Of a stretch of 64,000 nt of DNA, positions 21,346 through 32,512 are shown in pieces; the stretch's first letter is position 1; the number at the start of each line of letters is the position of its first letter. This DNA comes from Catonia carolina. Its lineage: Eukaryota > Arthropoda > Insecta > Hemiptera > Achilidae. Made by a program: the position numbers and the translations under genes. The stretch covers positions 41,993,401 to 42,057,400 of the forward strand of contig JAQMRL010000004.1 of the NCBI GenBank assembly GCA_035578175.1, given 5' to 3'. A model generated the notes under the pieces. The model was not told the origin of the DNA. It did no database searches and saw only the letters and a program-made list of their open reading frames with translations.

Positions 21346-22679
21346 TTTAATTTATTTATAACGGCAGTTAATAAGTTAATCAATGTTGTTATTTGTTCCG
21401 CCTGTTTTGACAAAATTAATTCAAACCGTGTAAACGCACCCTGCATAACAGATGCTATATCAGGACCCTGCTGATTGTCATGAGGACAATTGTCGACAGA
21501 ATGATTTTTCTTAACTGCTTGAGAATAACTCATACCTGAAACTACTGAACGTGTTCTGGTATCTTTATTGCCGACCTCAGTAACGGGAGTTTTGACGGCA
21601 TTAGACCGTTTGGCAGGTACCGCAGAAGATCTGGATTTAATAATCTCCTGTAAAACACGGCAGCCCTTATAACTTGCAGGATGATTATTTCCGCAATGAA
21701 TACATGTAGCTGGTTCATTTTTCGAAATAGTACAGCAAATCGTACTGTGGTTGTCTCCGCACTTAACGCACCTCGGTTCACGCTGACAATACTTTTCGGT
21801 ATGGAAAAAGTGTTGACAACGCTTGCACTGTGGAATATCGTTTCGCTTTTTGTAAGGTGGTTCGAATTTAACTTTCATATTAAGCAAAAATTCTATTTCA
21901 AAAATGTCTTTATTATTACCTTTAGGTTCAAGTTCAACATAAAACAGTGAAAGAGGTTGTCTTGTTTCCCTGTGTTTAATGGGGGAAATATTTCTAACGG
22001 TGTGTCCGTACTGAGTAATCGCTTCGGCAATTTCATCAGTTGCTACCGAATGATGCACATTGCGTAAGACGACCCGATACGCCCTTTTTTGACGTGGTTG
22101 ATAAGTGTGAAACTGTATTTGGCGCTGCTTAAACATGTAAACAACATTCTCATGAGCCGCTAAATTCTTTGTATTAACTTTTATACTATCACGATTAACT
22201 ATTTTCAAAAAGAAATCATCTTTTGCAATAATATTTTCAAGTTCTCTAACTAAATCATTAATATTTTCTACTCCTGGCACAAAAATTGGGGGCGGATTAG
22301 GTTCACTTTTCTTTGAGTCAGAGACATTGTTTACGTTATCCAAGTTTAATTCAGTTAACACACTGAATTTATTTTGACTTAAAATAGGGCTACCACTATT
22401 TTCGTCTAATTTCGTAACTTTATTTTTTTCATTACTTTTGTCAGAGCTAACTCTCTTTCTATTAATAAATTTATTTTTACCAACTTGTTGCCAAGTAGCA
22501 ATTTCAGTCTGAGAATTTAGTAAATCACAGCTGTTAACATCAAGTTGTATATTGACAGAAGAAGCGCGAAATCTAGGATCTCTAATAACAGCAGATTTTT
22601 TTTGAATTTGATCAGCTGACAGGGCCGACTCAATTTCAACATCAAACATGTCTTTTTTGCCATTTCTTCCATCTTCCAT
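21342..22679 (-). CDS. Jockey ORF1, Gag-like RNA-binding protein
   Basis: This is an intact 445-codon frame. ORF1 proteins bind the element RNA and carry it to the nucleus. The N-terminal third is polar and lysine/asparagine rich. PPIFVPGVENINDLVREL (129-146) and the following 140 residues fit the PRE/RRM-like region of arthropod Gag proteins. Three zinc knuckles follow: CKRCQHFFHTEKYC (285-298, CX2CX4HX4C), CVKCGDNHSTICC (304-316, CX2CX3HX4C) and CIHCGNNHPASYKGC (326-340, CX2CX3HX6C). This set is typical of the Jockey clade. The C-terminal 40 residues look helical. The start ATG is the first in frame after a 211 bp leader. The stop overlaps the ORF2 start (ATGA, 21342-21345). Confidence 0.93.
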   Translation of the reverse strand: MEDGRNGKKDMFDVEIESALSADQIQKKSAVIRDPRFRASSVNIQLDVNSCDLLNSQTEIATWQQVGKNKFINRKRVSSDKSNEKNKVTKLDENSGSPILSQNKFSVLTELNLDNVNNVSDSKKSEPNPPPIFVPGVENINDLVRELENIIAKDDFFLKIVNRDSIKVNTKNLAAHENVVYMFKQRQIQFHTYQPRQKRAYRVVLRNVHHSVATDEIAEAITQYGHTVRNISPIKHRETRQPLSLFYVELEPKGNNKDIFEIEFLLNMKVKFEPPYKKRNDIPQCKRCQHFFHTEKYCQREPRCVKCGDNHSTICCTISKNEPATCIHCGNNHPASYKGCRVLQEIIKSRSSAVPAKRSNAVKTPVTEVGNKDTRTRSVVSGMSYSQAVKKNHSVDNCPHDNQQGPDIASVMQGAFTRFELILSKQAEQITTLINLLTAVINKLK

Positions 22680-22890
22680 ATTGGAAGGTTATGCTTATAC
22701 TAAAAACTTAAAAAAAAACCTATTTGCAATTGCTCACCCTCCAGGTAAACATCTCAAAATAGAGTTCACTTACATATCAGTCACTTCACACACAAAATGA
22801 ACAACAACAAATCAAAATCAAAGTATAATTAAACAATAAATAGCACAAAAAAAACACGTGTAGCTAGTGCTGAAACTAAACCGGAAAAAC

Positions 22891-22901
22891 TCGTTGAGAT
22901 T
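22891..22901. repeat. Jockey target site duplication, 5' side
   Basis: TCGTTGAGATT is identical to 18219-18229 and marks the exact 5' end of the retrotransposon. Confidence 0.9.
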
Positions 22902-23407
22902 AGTGATGATAAATTTGATATAACTGTGTCTTTAAAATTAAGAAATGTTTTTATTTGTATAAAAGATAACTCAGTGATTTTTTTGCATAATTTTCAGATT
23001 TTAATGTTCTATGATCTGTAGATAGTATAATGTAAAATATGGTACAGAAGTAATTTTTTTTAAATTCAAAACTGAAAGGGGTGAGAATTATTTATGATAA
23101 AAAAAATTTTATGACTTTTTTTAGCTCAAAAAATTACGCTGAGTATCAATACCTACATATCATAGACCAGGATTCTTTTTTAATTTGAGACCATAACCAA
23201 TAACCTAGGACTTTTAGTTTTTAAAATACAATGTTTCTAGCGAAACACTGTTTTTTGCTTCCACCCTTAAGGGTTAAAAATTATTATTTTTTTATATACT
23301 GTTATATGGAGGTTTATTTACCCTAAAATAGCTGTTAATTTAAATAAAAATTAGTTGATTAACTGTAAATTACAACAAAAATACTTTTTGGGTTGACTCC
23401 CCCTTAA

Positions 23408-23817
23408 TTTGTTTGAAATTTTTGTATACATAGTGAGGTGACTGAATTCTTTATCGTAACTTCTTTATTAAGTAAAGAATGTCGTGTAGAAATATGTCTT
23501 TTGTAAATAAGGTGTGGTATACTACAATATTTGGATTATAAAGTCTGATAACGATTATTTCTCTCCCAGGTTAGTATTTACTTAGCTATACCTAGGTCTG
23601 TTCGTTTCTGTAAAGTAATTTATGGATTTCTGTAACATACATGTAGTTGACAACCAGGTGCATTACAATGTAACTCTAACATCCGTTTTGTAAAATTATC
23701 TGTTTTATATCCTGAATTTTTAGCGCAATTAATCTTTGATAATTTTTTATCTTTGGTGTCATTACCCCCCTCCCGAAAAGTAATACAAAATTGATTTCTT
23801 TAAGTAAGTTCAGTTGC
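23408..23817. other. AT-rich spacer
   Basis: No gene or known repeat was recognised. Confidence 0.4.
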
Positions 23818-24247
23818 TTATAACAGCCAGGTTCAATTATTATATTCAATTATTATTATTATAACAGCCAGGAGGGTTCAATTATTTCACTCGATCGGCT
23901 AGTTCCAGAGCTACAGAAAATAGTTTTGTTTCTTATCACATGGTCAGTCAATTATATGACTGAAGCATTTAAGAGCAGAAGAGGTAGAGGTGTAAAAGAC
24001 ATTAGGTAACCAAAGTTATCTCCTCTGAGAGTAATGAATTTCATTATACAGCCAGATCCTGTGGTAAATGAAGTGAAGGTTTATTTACAGGGTGGAGAGT
24101 AGATGCTTTTCAGAAGGTCTGGTATGCCGATAACCATACTTTTCTTCTTAAGTAAGGAACGCATTGGTAAACCACCTCACTTCTCATTTTACTTAGTTAC
24201 TCCTCGAGAGATTCAAACCAGCCTTTCGGCTGATGACTTTAACAAGT
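23818..24247 (+). mobile_element. SINE-B with duplicated 5' end
   Basis: The 5' block (ataacagccagg then ttcaattat) occurs twice, at about 23820 and 23861, separated by an ATT-rich stretch. The body is otherwise near complete and ends with aaccagcctttcggctgat and aacaag. The duplication may be a template switch at insertion. Confidence 0.75.
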
Positions 24248-25639
24248 TGAATTTAATTGATCCTTCCCAGACTATTGACAGATTTACCAGCGAAAAAATC
24301 TTTCCCTCAAGTCGTTTTGCGGGTACATCCCCATACAGTTTTGAATAGTTATTGTCGTTTAGCGGATGTATCAGCTAGCATGACTGCTAATATTTATTTA
24401 CTTATTAAATCAAAAATATTTTTACTAAAATTTGTCCTATTATTCATAAAAATTATGTTGAAATATCTAAATATTCCAGTAAATTTGTATCTGCAGAAGC
24501 TGGGTTGACAACACTTCCCACCTGTCTTTCCTGTGTTCGATAATAGTTGCGTTGTTACTTTCGTTCTATTTAATCATAACATTTCATTAAACAATCTGTT
24601 TTCTTCTTTTATTCTGCAATTCAACGTACAAATAATTATTTTAGTTAGTTCTATTTACGGATATATCCGCATAGATCATTTACTTCGGGCTAAAGACCGA
24701 TATATCAGCTTCCATTATTATTAAGAAAAGTAAAAAAAGTGTTGAAATTTGAGTGAATTCTGAACTTTTTTAAAACACATACGTTTGGTAATTTTTTTAC
24801 CCCTACCCATAATATTACTGTTGCTATGACACTACTGCAATACCGTTACGACACTATTTCGAATGGGCCGACGCACTTCCAATTCCCAATTCAGGTATTG
24901 ACTGACTCACTACAAACGCGTTAACTATTTTTATACTTGCGGTGTAGTTTTCCAAAAAACCAGAGCTTTCTAACAATTTTTCCGCTGTTCTCGAACATAA
25001 AAGAAGGAATCAGAATAAAACAAACTTTTCTACTAGTTTTGATTTCCTAGAACTTGTATGCAAAAATCTCATTCATCGCAGTTCACTATCCTTGTTCAAC
25101 ATACTTCATACCTTACAATACTTAGATTCTAACAATAAAAAATCTATTCCATCAAACATTTCTGGTATAATCAGGAACTACTACTGCGTTACAATATGTT
25201 TCCAAAATTTTTAATATGAAGTTACAATTTTATTTTTGTAATAACTTTATTTGTAATTAGTTTTAAAAATAAACTATTAACAAATTATTAGAATTAATAA
25301 ATGATAAGTTGTGATCCCGTTATCTTGAATACTTCTCATGATATCAATTATTAATTTTTAAAAAGAGAAAATTACAATTTGCGAAAATATTTAAATTTGA
25401 TATAGTGGAATATTTTTCACTCACAATAACTTTTATGTGCATTTAAACTCTATCACACAAGTCCAAAACATGATAACGTTTCAGACGTTTAACTTCTTCT
25501 TCATTGTTCAAAAGATTTATAGCCAATTCGTTTCCGCGATTTTCAAGTCTCGAAAATTACAAAAATACAAAAATGTACAAAATATTTGTATTTTCTTATA
25601 AAATTTTAACTTGTTAATTTGTCATACTACTTTTATCTT
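24248..25639. other. AT-rich spacer
   Basis: No supported gene. Frames at 24257-24508 and 24533-24724 have no motif. Confidence 0.4.
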
Positions 25640-26029
25640 CACTCGAATATAAAATAACTATTTTATGGTGAATCAAAACATTTTGTCCACCATCTTGATT
25701 GTAATTTTATTTTTTAAATGGCAAGGTGGTCATGCGACACATGATTTAATGCAAAATTTCAAGACAATTTGTATGATACATCGATATCTCGTATAGTTTC
25801 GTTATCTCATGACATTCAATAAGGTGTTGCTGAAATGTAAAGAAAGGCGAATGTCTTCCAAACTGTATCAATTGTCGATACGCGGTTTTCTCTATTGAAA
25901 TTGTCATGAAATTTCGCATTGAAATCGTGTGTCGTGTGACCACCTTCCCACTTTAAAACATAAAGTTACATTCAAGATAACGGATAAAATTTATTGATTC
26001 ATCATAAATTATTTTTTTGTATTCGAGTG
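25640..26029. mobile_element. 390 bp palindromic MITE
   Basis: Arms of about 135 bp start with CACTCGAATA on the left and end with its complement on the right. They share the blocks gtgaatcaa, cttgattgtaa (cttgaatgtaa), aaggtggtca and gacacatgattt (gacacacgattt). The centre (about 25775-25895) is unique. No coding capacity and no clear target duplication are seen, so the superfamily is open. Confidence 0.7.
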
Positions 26030-26687
26030 AGGTTCACTCATATGCATATCTTGAAATTTCCCTTACATTCGAAATATTTAGCCGTACTCGGACTTTTGGG
26101 ATACTGAGTTTAATTCCAGGTTTATGGGGCATATGTAATTTTAACGATTAAAAACAAGAAGCCGAATTTTTTCCCATCAATTTTACTAACTAGACAAACG
26201 CGGCAGTTGTCAGTTTTAAATTGTTGATTTGTGTGAAACACTACAATTTATCATCGTATGTTTTAATCACGTGTCTGATGATGAGAAAGAAAGGGGAAGT
26301 ATAACAATTAATGCAATGATAATAATTATAATAATAGTATTAATAATGAAAATACAGTTCAGTAGAAGCAACCAAGCGGCTTCGTTTAGTTTTAATTGGA
26401 ATTCCAATGTGTGAGTGACGTCAATCCAGCTAGATACATGTTAACAATCTCCAATTTCATTCTCGACAATTATTGTTCAGCGTATCTTTTGTGTTCCAAC
26501 TGTTTTAACTCTTCTTTTTTTGTATTGTACACAATACAAACTGTCTAGTGACAATTATTGTAGTTTTTTGTTGTATTTCATTAGTTTTCATTATCATTTT
26601 ATTGTGTATTCATTCATTTTGCTCAAATAAAAAAAGATTAACGAATCAATAACTTACGTATTTAATGAAACTAAAAAAAAAAAAATA
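26030..26687. other. AT-rich spacer with a CRE-like palindrome
   Basis: No gene was recognised. TGACGTCA (about 26416-26423) is a perfect cAMP-response-element palindrome, but its context is unknown. Confidence 0.35.
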
Positions 26688-27301
26688 TCTGGTGTGCAAC
26701 ACTCACACGACTTTCTCTTACCAATGCAAATAATGAACAACATAACCAAACATTAGTAATAAAACATTAGAAATAAACAAAAAACATAACCTTATTTTAA
26801 TCATGAGTGAATGATGCAAAATGAAAAAAAATCAACCTCACTTACTTAAATGTACGGAAAATCACTCTTTCACGCTAACTAGGCTCTGTTGAGAAAAATG
26901 CTGTAAATAAAAGTTGTAGATTCTTGAACTTCCTATAAATTTGATTATATGTATACACTTTTGGCGTAGAATGCATACTAAGATAATAACATAGATTTTT
27001 AAGATTTCAGCCGTAGTATGCATTTTACGACAAAAGTGTATGTAATTAAATTTATAGGAAATTAAAAGATCTACAACTTTTATTTACAGCATTTTCCTCT
27101 ATAGAGCCTAGTTTAGCGTGAAAGAGTGATTTTCTGTATTTTTAAGCCAAACTGAGGTTGATTTTCATTTTGCGTCTTTCACTTATGATTAAAATAAGGT
27201 TATGGTTTTAGAGGTTAGTTTTTTTGTTTGTTCCTAACATTAGGTTATATTGTTCATTATTTACATTGGCAAGAGAAAGTCGTGTGTGTTTCACACGAGA
27301 T
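26688..27301. mobile_element. Head-to-head TIR-A palindrome
   Basis: A forward left half (from tctggtgtgcaac, 26688-26981) meets a reverse left half (27012-27301, ending ttcacacgaga) at a spacer of about 30 bp. Both arms break at the same family position, inside the gtcgtaaaatgcatactaag block. The result is a fold-back with about 290 bp arms and two identical termini. Confidence 0.85.
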
Positions 27302-28104
27302 TTTTTTTTTCTGTTCATTATCTGTTACCAGATCTTTCATTAACGGAATCATCTTACAAAATAAAGTAATTAATCTTTTTGTATTTTTTAATTGTATTGA
27401 AACAAATGAGCATTTTACTGAGTATCGTAAATCAGTTTAGAAATACACTTACAAACCCTCAGCAATTTCCATTTTGGTTTAGTGCCGGTTATCTTTCTCT
27501 CATTTTCGGTCTTGTTTGTCACTAGACCGAAAACATGGTGTCAGTTTAGCTTAGAATAGTATATACAGATACTAGGCAAAGGGTACGAGTAGAACGGTTC
27601 TATTCTCTGACAGCATTTGACATTGGTGTGTTGCGTAGGATTTGGCGGGAACTGACATTGAGTCCTGGTTAATTATGCATTATTGCGAAGTGCAAAACCT
27701 GCTTGGATTGGCGTCTTTATCATTCTATCCTTCTCTACCGTAAGCTCTCTCAGTCTATCTCTTTCCTTACGCATCCTTAACGGAGGACATTTGAATGAAT
27801 ATAACTGTCTCATACGTAATTCTTTCAATTTATATATCCATCTTATGTAAAAATAAAAAAAACGGAAAGTGAAAAATTCAGTTCGTTGATCCCGTCTCTG
27901 CAATTTTCTCGATTTAAAATTGTATGTAATTTTATTAGAATTTCGGTCGGTTTGTGTAGTTTCCTTTTTTAACCATTTTAGTATACACAGGGTGGCCCAT
28001 ATTGGCGGTCCCTAATACATACGAAAATCGGAAGAAAGGTTAATGGAATATGAAACCTATAGACAAAAAAGAAAATTTATTATGTGAACTGTGCATACTC
28101 ACAT
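27302..28104. other. AT-rich spacer
   Basis: No supported gene. The 76-codon minus-strand frame at 27673-27903 has no recognisable motif. Confidence 0.4.
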
Positions 28105-28430
28105 AAGAGGCGGGTGGAGTGTTACATTATTTGCACTCGATCTGCTAGTTCCAGGGCTACAACAAATACCTAGTTCTGTTTCTTATCACATGGTCAGCCA
28201 ATTATATGACTGAACTATTTAAGAACAGAAGAGGTAGAGGTGTAAAAGACACTAGTCAGAGTTATCTCCTCTGAGAGTAATGAATTTCATTATACAGCCC
28301 GACCCTGTGGTGAATGAAGTGAAGGTGTCATTTGCAGGGTGCAAAGTAGATGCTTTTCAGAGGGCTTGGCATGCTGATAAGCATAGGCTACTTTTTTACT
28401 CAGTGAGGAAAGCAATGCAAACTGTGCAAA
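28105..28430 (+). mobile_element. SINE-B, 3'-truncated
   Basis: The copy starts near the gcgggtggagtgttacatta block and loses similarity after gtgaggaaagcaatgcaaac. The hairpin tail is absent. A 71-codon frame here (28280-28495) is a chance reading of the SINE. Confidence 0.8.
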
Positions 28431-29779
28431 GCGCCAACAGTACTTTTGGAAAAAAAAGATATTTCACTAGATATAGAGTTTTGAAATTGCTTTAAATACA
28501 CCTTTAAACAGTTCTTTTGAAAAAATCAAATTTTTCATCAGAAGCAAAATTTTGGGAACGTGACCCTTCAAGTTTCTGGGCCTTATTAGTTACGGAGATT
28601 TCCGGATTCTGAAACGAGTCAAGTTAGTGGATTTCGTTTTTCATTTTTTTAAGTGATTACTTATTTTAAAAAGTCAGTAGTTTTAATTAATAGTGAACTG
28701 ACAGATACCAATTTTATAGAAAATATAACTTGATCCTCAGTATTATTTAATACTTTGAAAATATTACTTCATAACACACATGTTTTATTTGAATTTTTAA
28801 TAACATTTTCTACATACATTGTATTAAGTTAATTGTTCTGTATTATATCAAATGATTAAAACTGTACAAACGTAATTTCGTTAATTACATTTAAATTGCT
28901 TTTGTAATTTTATATTAGCTAAGAGAAATGTAGGTTCTTACTTCAGTTTCTCCTTGTATACATAATGTAGTTACCTGTTTTATTATAAAACCCGGGATAA
29001 ATATGTAGCAAGAAACAACCACGCAAAAGTTTCATAAGTAGACTGTTTCAGGTTTCCTTTGTGAAATTATTATTGTTGAAATTTTGCTTTATTAACTTAA
29101 CAATAGCTTGCCAGTAGCTATATGTGGTAATATTTACGTATCCTATATTTTGAGGTAATATTAATATTTATAGAATTAACATATTCAAGTCTTTTAAAAA
29201 AATCAAATTACATGAATATGTATAAACATATTATATACTGGAATGTTATTATTTAATCTGCCAGTTATTTTATATTTTATACGAGTATTTATCCAAGAAA
29301 TATTTGAATTTATTTAACTGAATGATAAAATAAGTCAGTTAAAATATCTGATTTCATTAAAAGTAGCTTTAGGATCTGCACAATCCTTTTAAGTAATTAT
29401 GTTAAATTGTTCTGGCGCCAAGATGGGGAACCTACAAAGTAAGCTTTTTTTAATTCGTACTATTTCGAGAGACATATTCCAAATTATTGAAATTCCGTGA
29501 TAGTGAAATTTTTATTTAACGTGCTAAATGTATTTTAAGGAGCTTAGAATTCCCGCAACTCTGCTGTGGGTGGCACAGCTAAGCTATTAAATATCATAAT
29601 CTGTTTTATAAATGTTATTTAATAACACTGATATAAAAAAAACACGAAATAAGATTATAGGTGTTAGTGTAATTCTCAATTTGTTAAGCAAAAAGTTATT
29701 GCAGCGAATGAGCATACAGCTTAGCCAAAGACGCCTCTAAACTCTCACAACAGGTTTGCAAACATCGAACATCACATCT
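28431..29779. other. AT-rich spacer
   Basis: No gene or repeat was recognised. Confidence 0.4.
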
Positions 29780-29892
29780 ATACTATTTTTCAGGGCTGAT
29801 GAGCTCTGAACGCACACATTGCCCCCTACCCAGTTCAGAGCTAGCCAATGACTTGCCAGCAACGTTGCCAACACTTGCTCTCGTAGCTCTGC
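29780..29892 (+). repeat. Repeat F, copy 1
   Basis: This matches 59690-59801 in the same orientation through actatttttcagggctgat, gagctctgaa, agctagccaatga and cagcaacgttgcca. It contains a CCAAT motif. Copy 2 lies upstream of the MADF-like frame, so this could be a promoter fragment or an undescribed element. Confidence 0.6.
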
Positions 29893-31189
29893 AGGGCCGT
29901 TCAATGAGGGATAAGGGATCCCTCATTCAATGGCCATTTCCCTACCCCTGTGGGCATAATGGCCACTTGGGTACTTTTTGCAAAATTTATGATTTAGGTC
30001 TTTCTCTTTGTCAACCACAATGAAAAACATCGTTCACGCTCTAGGATAGCTAATGTCTATTTTCTATGATTTTGAAGTTTCCAGATCGATTAAAAATCAG
30101 TTAAAAAAATCAGAGAACCTTAGCCTGGCCAAAATGCCCGTCCTTCCCCTACATCAACTACAAAATTGCAGCATTAGAGCAATGGTTTTAAAGGCTGTTT
30201 TAACTCAGTTTTGCCAAAATTGGAGTTCACATTCCTTACCTCTGTGGTATAGATTTGAATTTTGATTGTTTATCTGAAAATAATCCCTTTTTGTGTATAA
30301 TATAGAATTAATTGAGTCAAAACAATATAAGATAATTAACTGACTTTTTGGTACATGCTTTTTGAAGAAAGTTCTCTTTGAATACAAAAGGATTGGAAGG
30401 AATATGTTGATCAATGTTGGTGACTTTTACTGGATTCGTTTCTTATCCATGTTTATTGTGAACGTTCATTGTTGCCACTGTTTGTCGAAGAGTGTGAGGA
30501 TTGTCCAGGGTGGTTACATGCGATTGGGTTAGTGAAAGAGCCCGGGAAAGAAATAGAAGAATAAGTCGACGATGAGGAAACGAGGGTTTCTGTAATAAGA
30601 TTGCTGACATGACGGTCCAATTGATTCCCCCTTTTAAAGAGCTCAAACCTTTTCGTCCCCTGCGTTTTCGTTGTCGCTATCCATTTAGCTGATAGCTCTA
30701 CCGACTCACTTCCAACATTGCGATGGCATCGGCGACGGGCGACAACGACTACGATTTTGACGATGACTGTGATCAGCATCAACCCTTAACATCGCTTTCT
30801 GTCATCTTTTTCATTCCATCTCTTTTTTTTGTATTTTCCCTTTCAACAGAAAAACTACCATTCTACACAATCCATGTTATTTTATTTAGTAAAGTACCAC
30901 AAACGTTATATCTCCTGTTACGGTTACAATCTTTTAGTCTAGACTGTTATGTTACAATCTGTCTTACGCCCTACAAGGATCTCCCTCACCCATCTTTATG
31001 CGTTCATTCTAAGCTATTATTTCCACGGAAATGTTTTCTACTATTATATTATATTAAAGTATATTGCTTGATCATTGTTCTTGATATACCGATGTTTTTA
31101 AATTCTGTTAACTCTTTTACATTTATTTTTAGGTTATTTGAACTGTATTACCACCGGCCTTTATATTTAATTTTTTCTTTAACATCTTT
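29893..31189. other. Unassigned stretch with overlapping frames at 30.4-31.2 kb
   Basis: 30443-30790 is richer in G and C and open on both strands: minus 30453-30782 (109 codons, serine-rich C-terminus) and plus 30723-31193 (156 codons). The plus frame starts with an acidic stretch (DNDYDFDDDCD) and becomes hydrophobic in AT-rich DNA. I recognise neither product. A real exon on one strand is possible but unproven. Confidence 0.3.
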
Positions 31190-31193
31190 TTAA

Positions 31194-31720
31194 CCCTTTC
31201 AATAACAAAGTCCGGAAAACAGGACATCGATATCTTTTACGTTATGACATCCGGTTTACCGGACATTGCCAAAAAACTTTTAACGAAAATTAAAGGAATA
31301 ATGTATTTTGAAACCGCCACCGTAACGTAGTGAATAGCGCGCTAGCCTACAAAATGAAAGGTCTTGGGTTCGATTCCCGGCTAGCGTCTGGAAATTAACA
31401 AGTTAAAACCACCGTTAAAGTACCAAAACCTACGTTAATTGCTAATGACCAAGCTGTCGATGCGACTTTAAATTAGCTGAAAAAAACTATTTTGAATACT
31501 TTTAGTGTTAGAACGATTTTTTTTATCAACACAATAATAATTAATTTTTAATAGGAAATTTTATTTTTCTGTAACGTTGAAATTTTGGTTGGCAATGGCA
31601 GGCTTAAGCCTGCAAGTTTTCGTTAAATTTTAAATTTTTAGGCTGGTACTATTTTACACCCTTATTCAAATTAAATAGCACTTAAGATCAAACTTAAATA
31701 TTGTTTCGGAACTGAAAGGG
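31194..31720. mobile_element. TTAA-flanked (piggyBac-type) MITE
   Basis: TTAA at 31190-31193 and 31721-31724 flanks inverted ends CCCTTTCAATAAC (left) and CCCTTTCAGTTCC (right, complement). TTAA target sites and CCCT-type ends fit piggyBac. Near the left end, tccggaaaacaggacatcg and tccggtttaccggacattg form repeated subterminal motifs. A tRNA-derived SINE lies inside. Confidence 0.7.
31311..31490 (+). mobile_element. SINE-D (tRNA-derived) inside the TTAA element
   Basis: The tRNA-like head has an A-box-like cgtaacgtagtgaatagcg and a perfect B box GGTTCGATTCC at 31368-31378. The body continues through accgttaaag to gctgtcgatgcgac. It lacks paired acceptor arms, so it is not a working tRNA. 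Confidence 0.8.
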
Positions 31721-31990
31721 TTAATCGACCCAATGTATTTCAGAACGTTTCCAATTCATGAAATTATTTATTTATTTGTGTTTCTTAACGATTTATTTTT
31801 ATCTTTTAATACAAAGTTACAGAAAAAACCTAATGGGCTAACTTGGATTATGAAGAAATTAATTGTAAATAAGTAAATGAATTAATTTCAGATAAAATTA
31901 AATTAAAAAAATTATTGTTAAAAATTATTAAAATTAAAAAACTATTATTATTTTAATGGATCAAATTGTAATATTTTAAGTTGATTTTTA

Positions 31991-32154
31991 AGTCGCATCA
32001 AAAGCTTGGATATTAGCGTTTACGGTGACATATGTATAACTGGAACTGTGGTTTTTGACTTTTAAAACATTTACTGACCCTACCCGAAGGAATTGAATCC
32101 GAGAACTTCGCGTTGTAGGCCAGAGCGCTAATCACTTCCCCAAGAATCCGCCTT
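31991..32154 (-). mobile_element. SINE-D, diverged
   Basis: Reverse copy: gtcgcatcaaaagcttgg to agagcgctaatcacttcccc. The B box has decayed to GGAATTGAATCC, seen on the plus strand as its complement. Confidence 0.7.
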
Positions 32155-32344
32155 CAATATTATATTTAATTGTCAAAATAAAATTTAAAAATTACCTGAT
32201 GGAGGAAGGAACTTATCACTTGAGAACAAACTGCTGGTGTACTAGACATTTGTTTTGAAGCTTATCTGGATCTATTAGATTTTATGAAAATGAATTAATT
32301 TGTAGAAATAATATCAAAAAATTTAAACATTAGGCTAGACGAAA

Positions 32345-32512
32345 TTTATTTATTTTTTTGATTCGCATCAACAGCTTGGTCGTTAGCGACTACGGTGGAT
32401 TAAGGAACTGTAACTATAGGTCTTTGCACGTAATTATTTCCAGATTCTAGCCGGGAATCGAACCCGGGACCCCCGAGCTAGCGCGCTAACTACTACGCCA
32501 CGGAGACGGTCA
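32345..32512 (-). mobile_element. SINE-D, best preserved head
   Basis: On the minus strand the head reads GTGGCGTAGTAGTTAGCGCG (A box TGGCGTAGTAG). A perfect B box GGTTCGATTCC follows in the usual position. The body ends at gcatcaacagcttgg on the plus strand, followed by a T run (an A tail on the element strand). Confidence 0.85.

Larger units (their letters stand above)
18230..22890 (-). mobile_element. Full-length Jockey-clade non-LTR retrotransposon
   Basis: This 4,661 bp element lies on the minus strand. It has a 5' untranslated part (22680-22890), ORF1 (21342-22679), ORF2 (18653-21345), a 3' untranslated part and a short poly-A. It is bounded by an exact 11 bp target duplication, so it is not 5'-truncated, which is uncommon for LINEs. 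ORF1 and ORF2 overlap as ATGA. It carries only two visible small frame lesions. It sits inside a TTAA-flanked DNA element and is the youngest event there. Confidence 0.93.
17865..23403. mobile_element. TTAA-flanked DNA element, split by the Jockey insertion
   Basis: TTAA at 17861-17864 is followed by a G run and GTCAACCC. On the right the complement, GGGTTGACTCCCCC, ends at 23403 and is followed by TTAA at 23404-23407. Without the 4.66 kb Jockey and its duplication the element is about 0.87 kb. TTAA target sites are characteristic of piggyBac-type transposons. No transposase is left, so the class is inferred. The 12-base G run at 17865-17876 may reflect slippage. Confidence 0.6.

Noticed and set aside
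21286..21950. Plus-strand frames within the Jockey (62 and 89 codons)
   Set aside because: They are shadows of ORF1 and ORF2 on the other strand.
26416..26423. CRE palindrome TGACGTCA as a promoter
   Set aside because: An eight-base match without a promoter or transcript near it is expected by chance at this scale.
27990..28030. Text cagggtggcccatattggcg as a transposon end
   Set aside because: Such ends occur in insect elements, but no matching inverted partner was found.
32345..32512. Possible functional tRNA gene
   Set aside because: A and B boxes are good, but the acceptor arms do not pair and the sequence continues into a SINE body shared with other copies.
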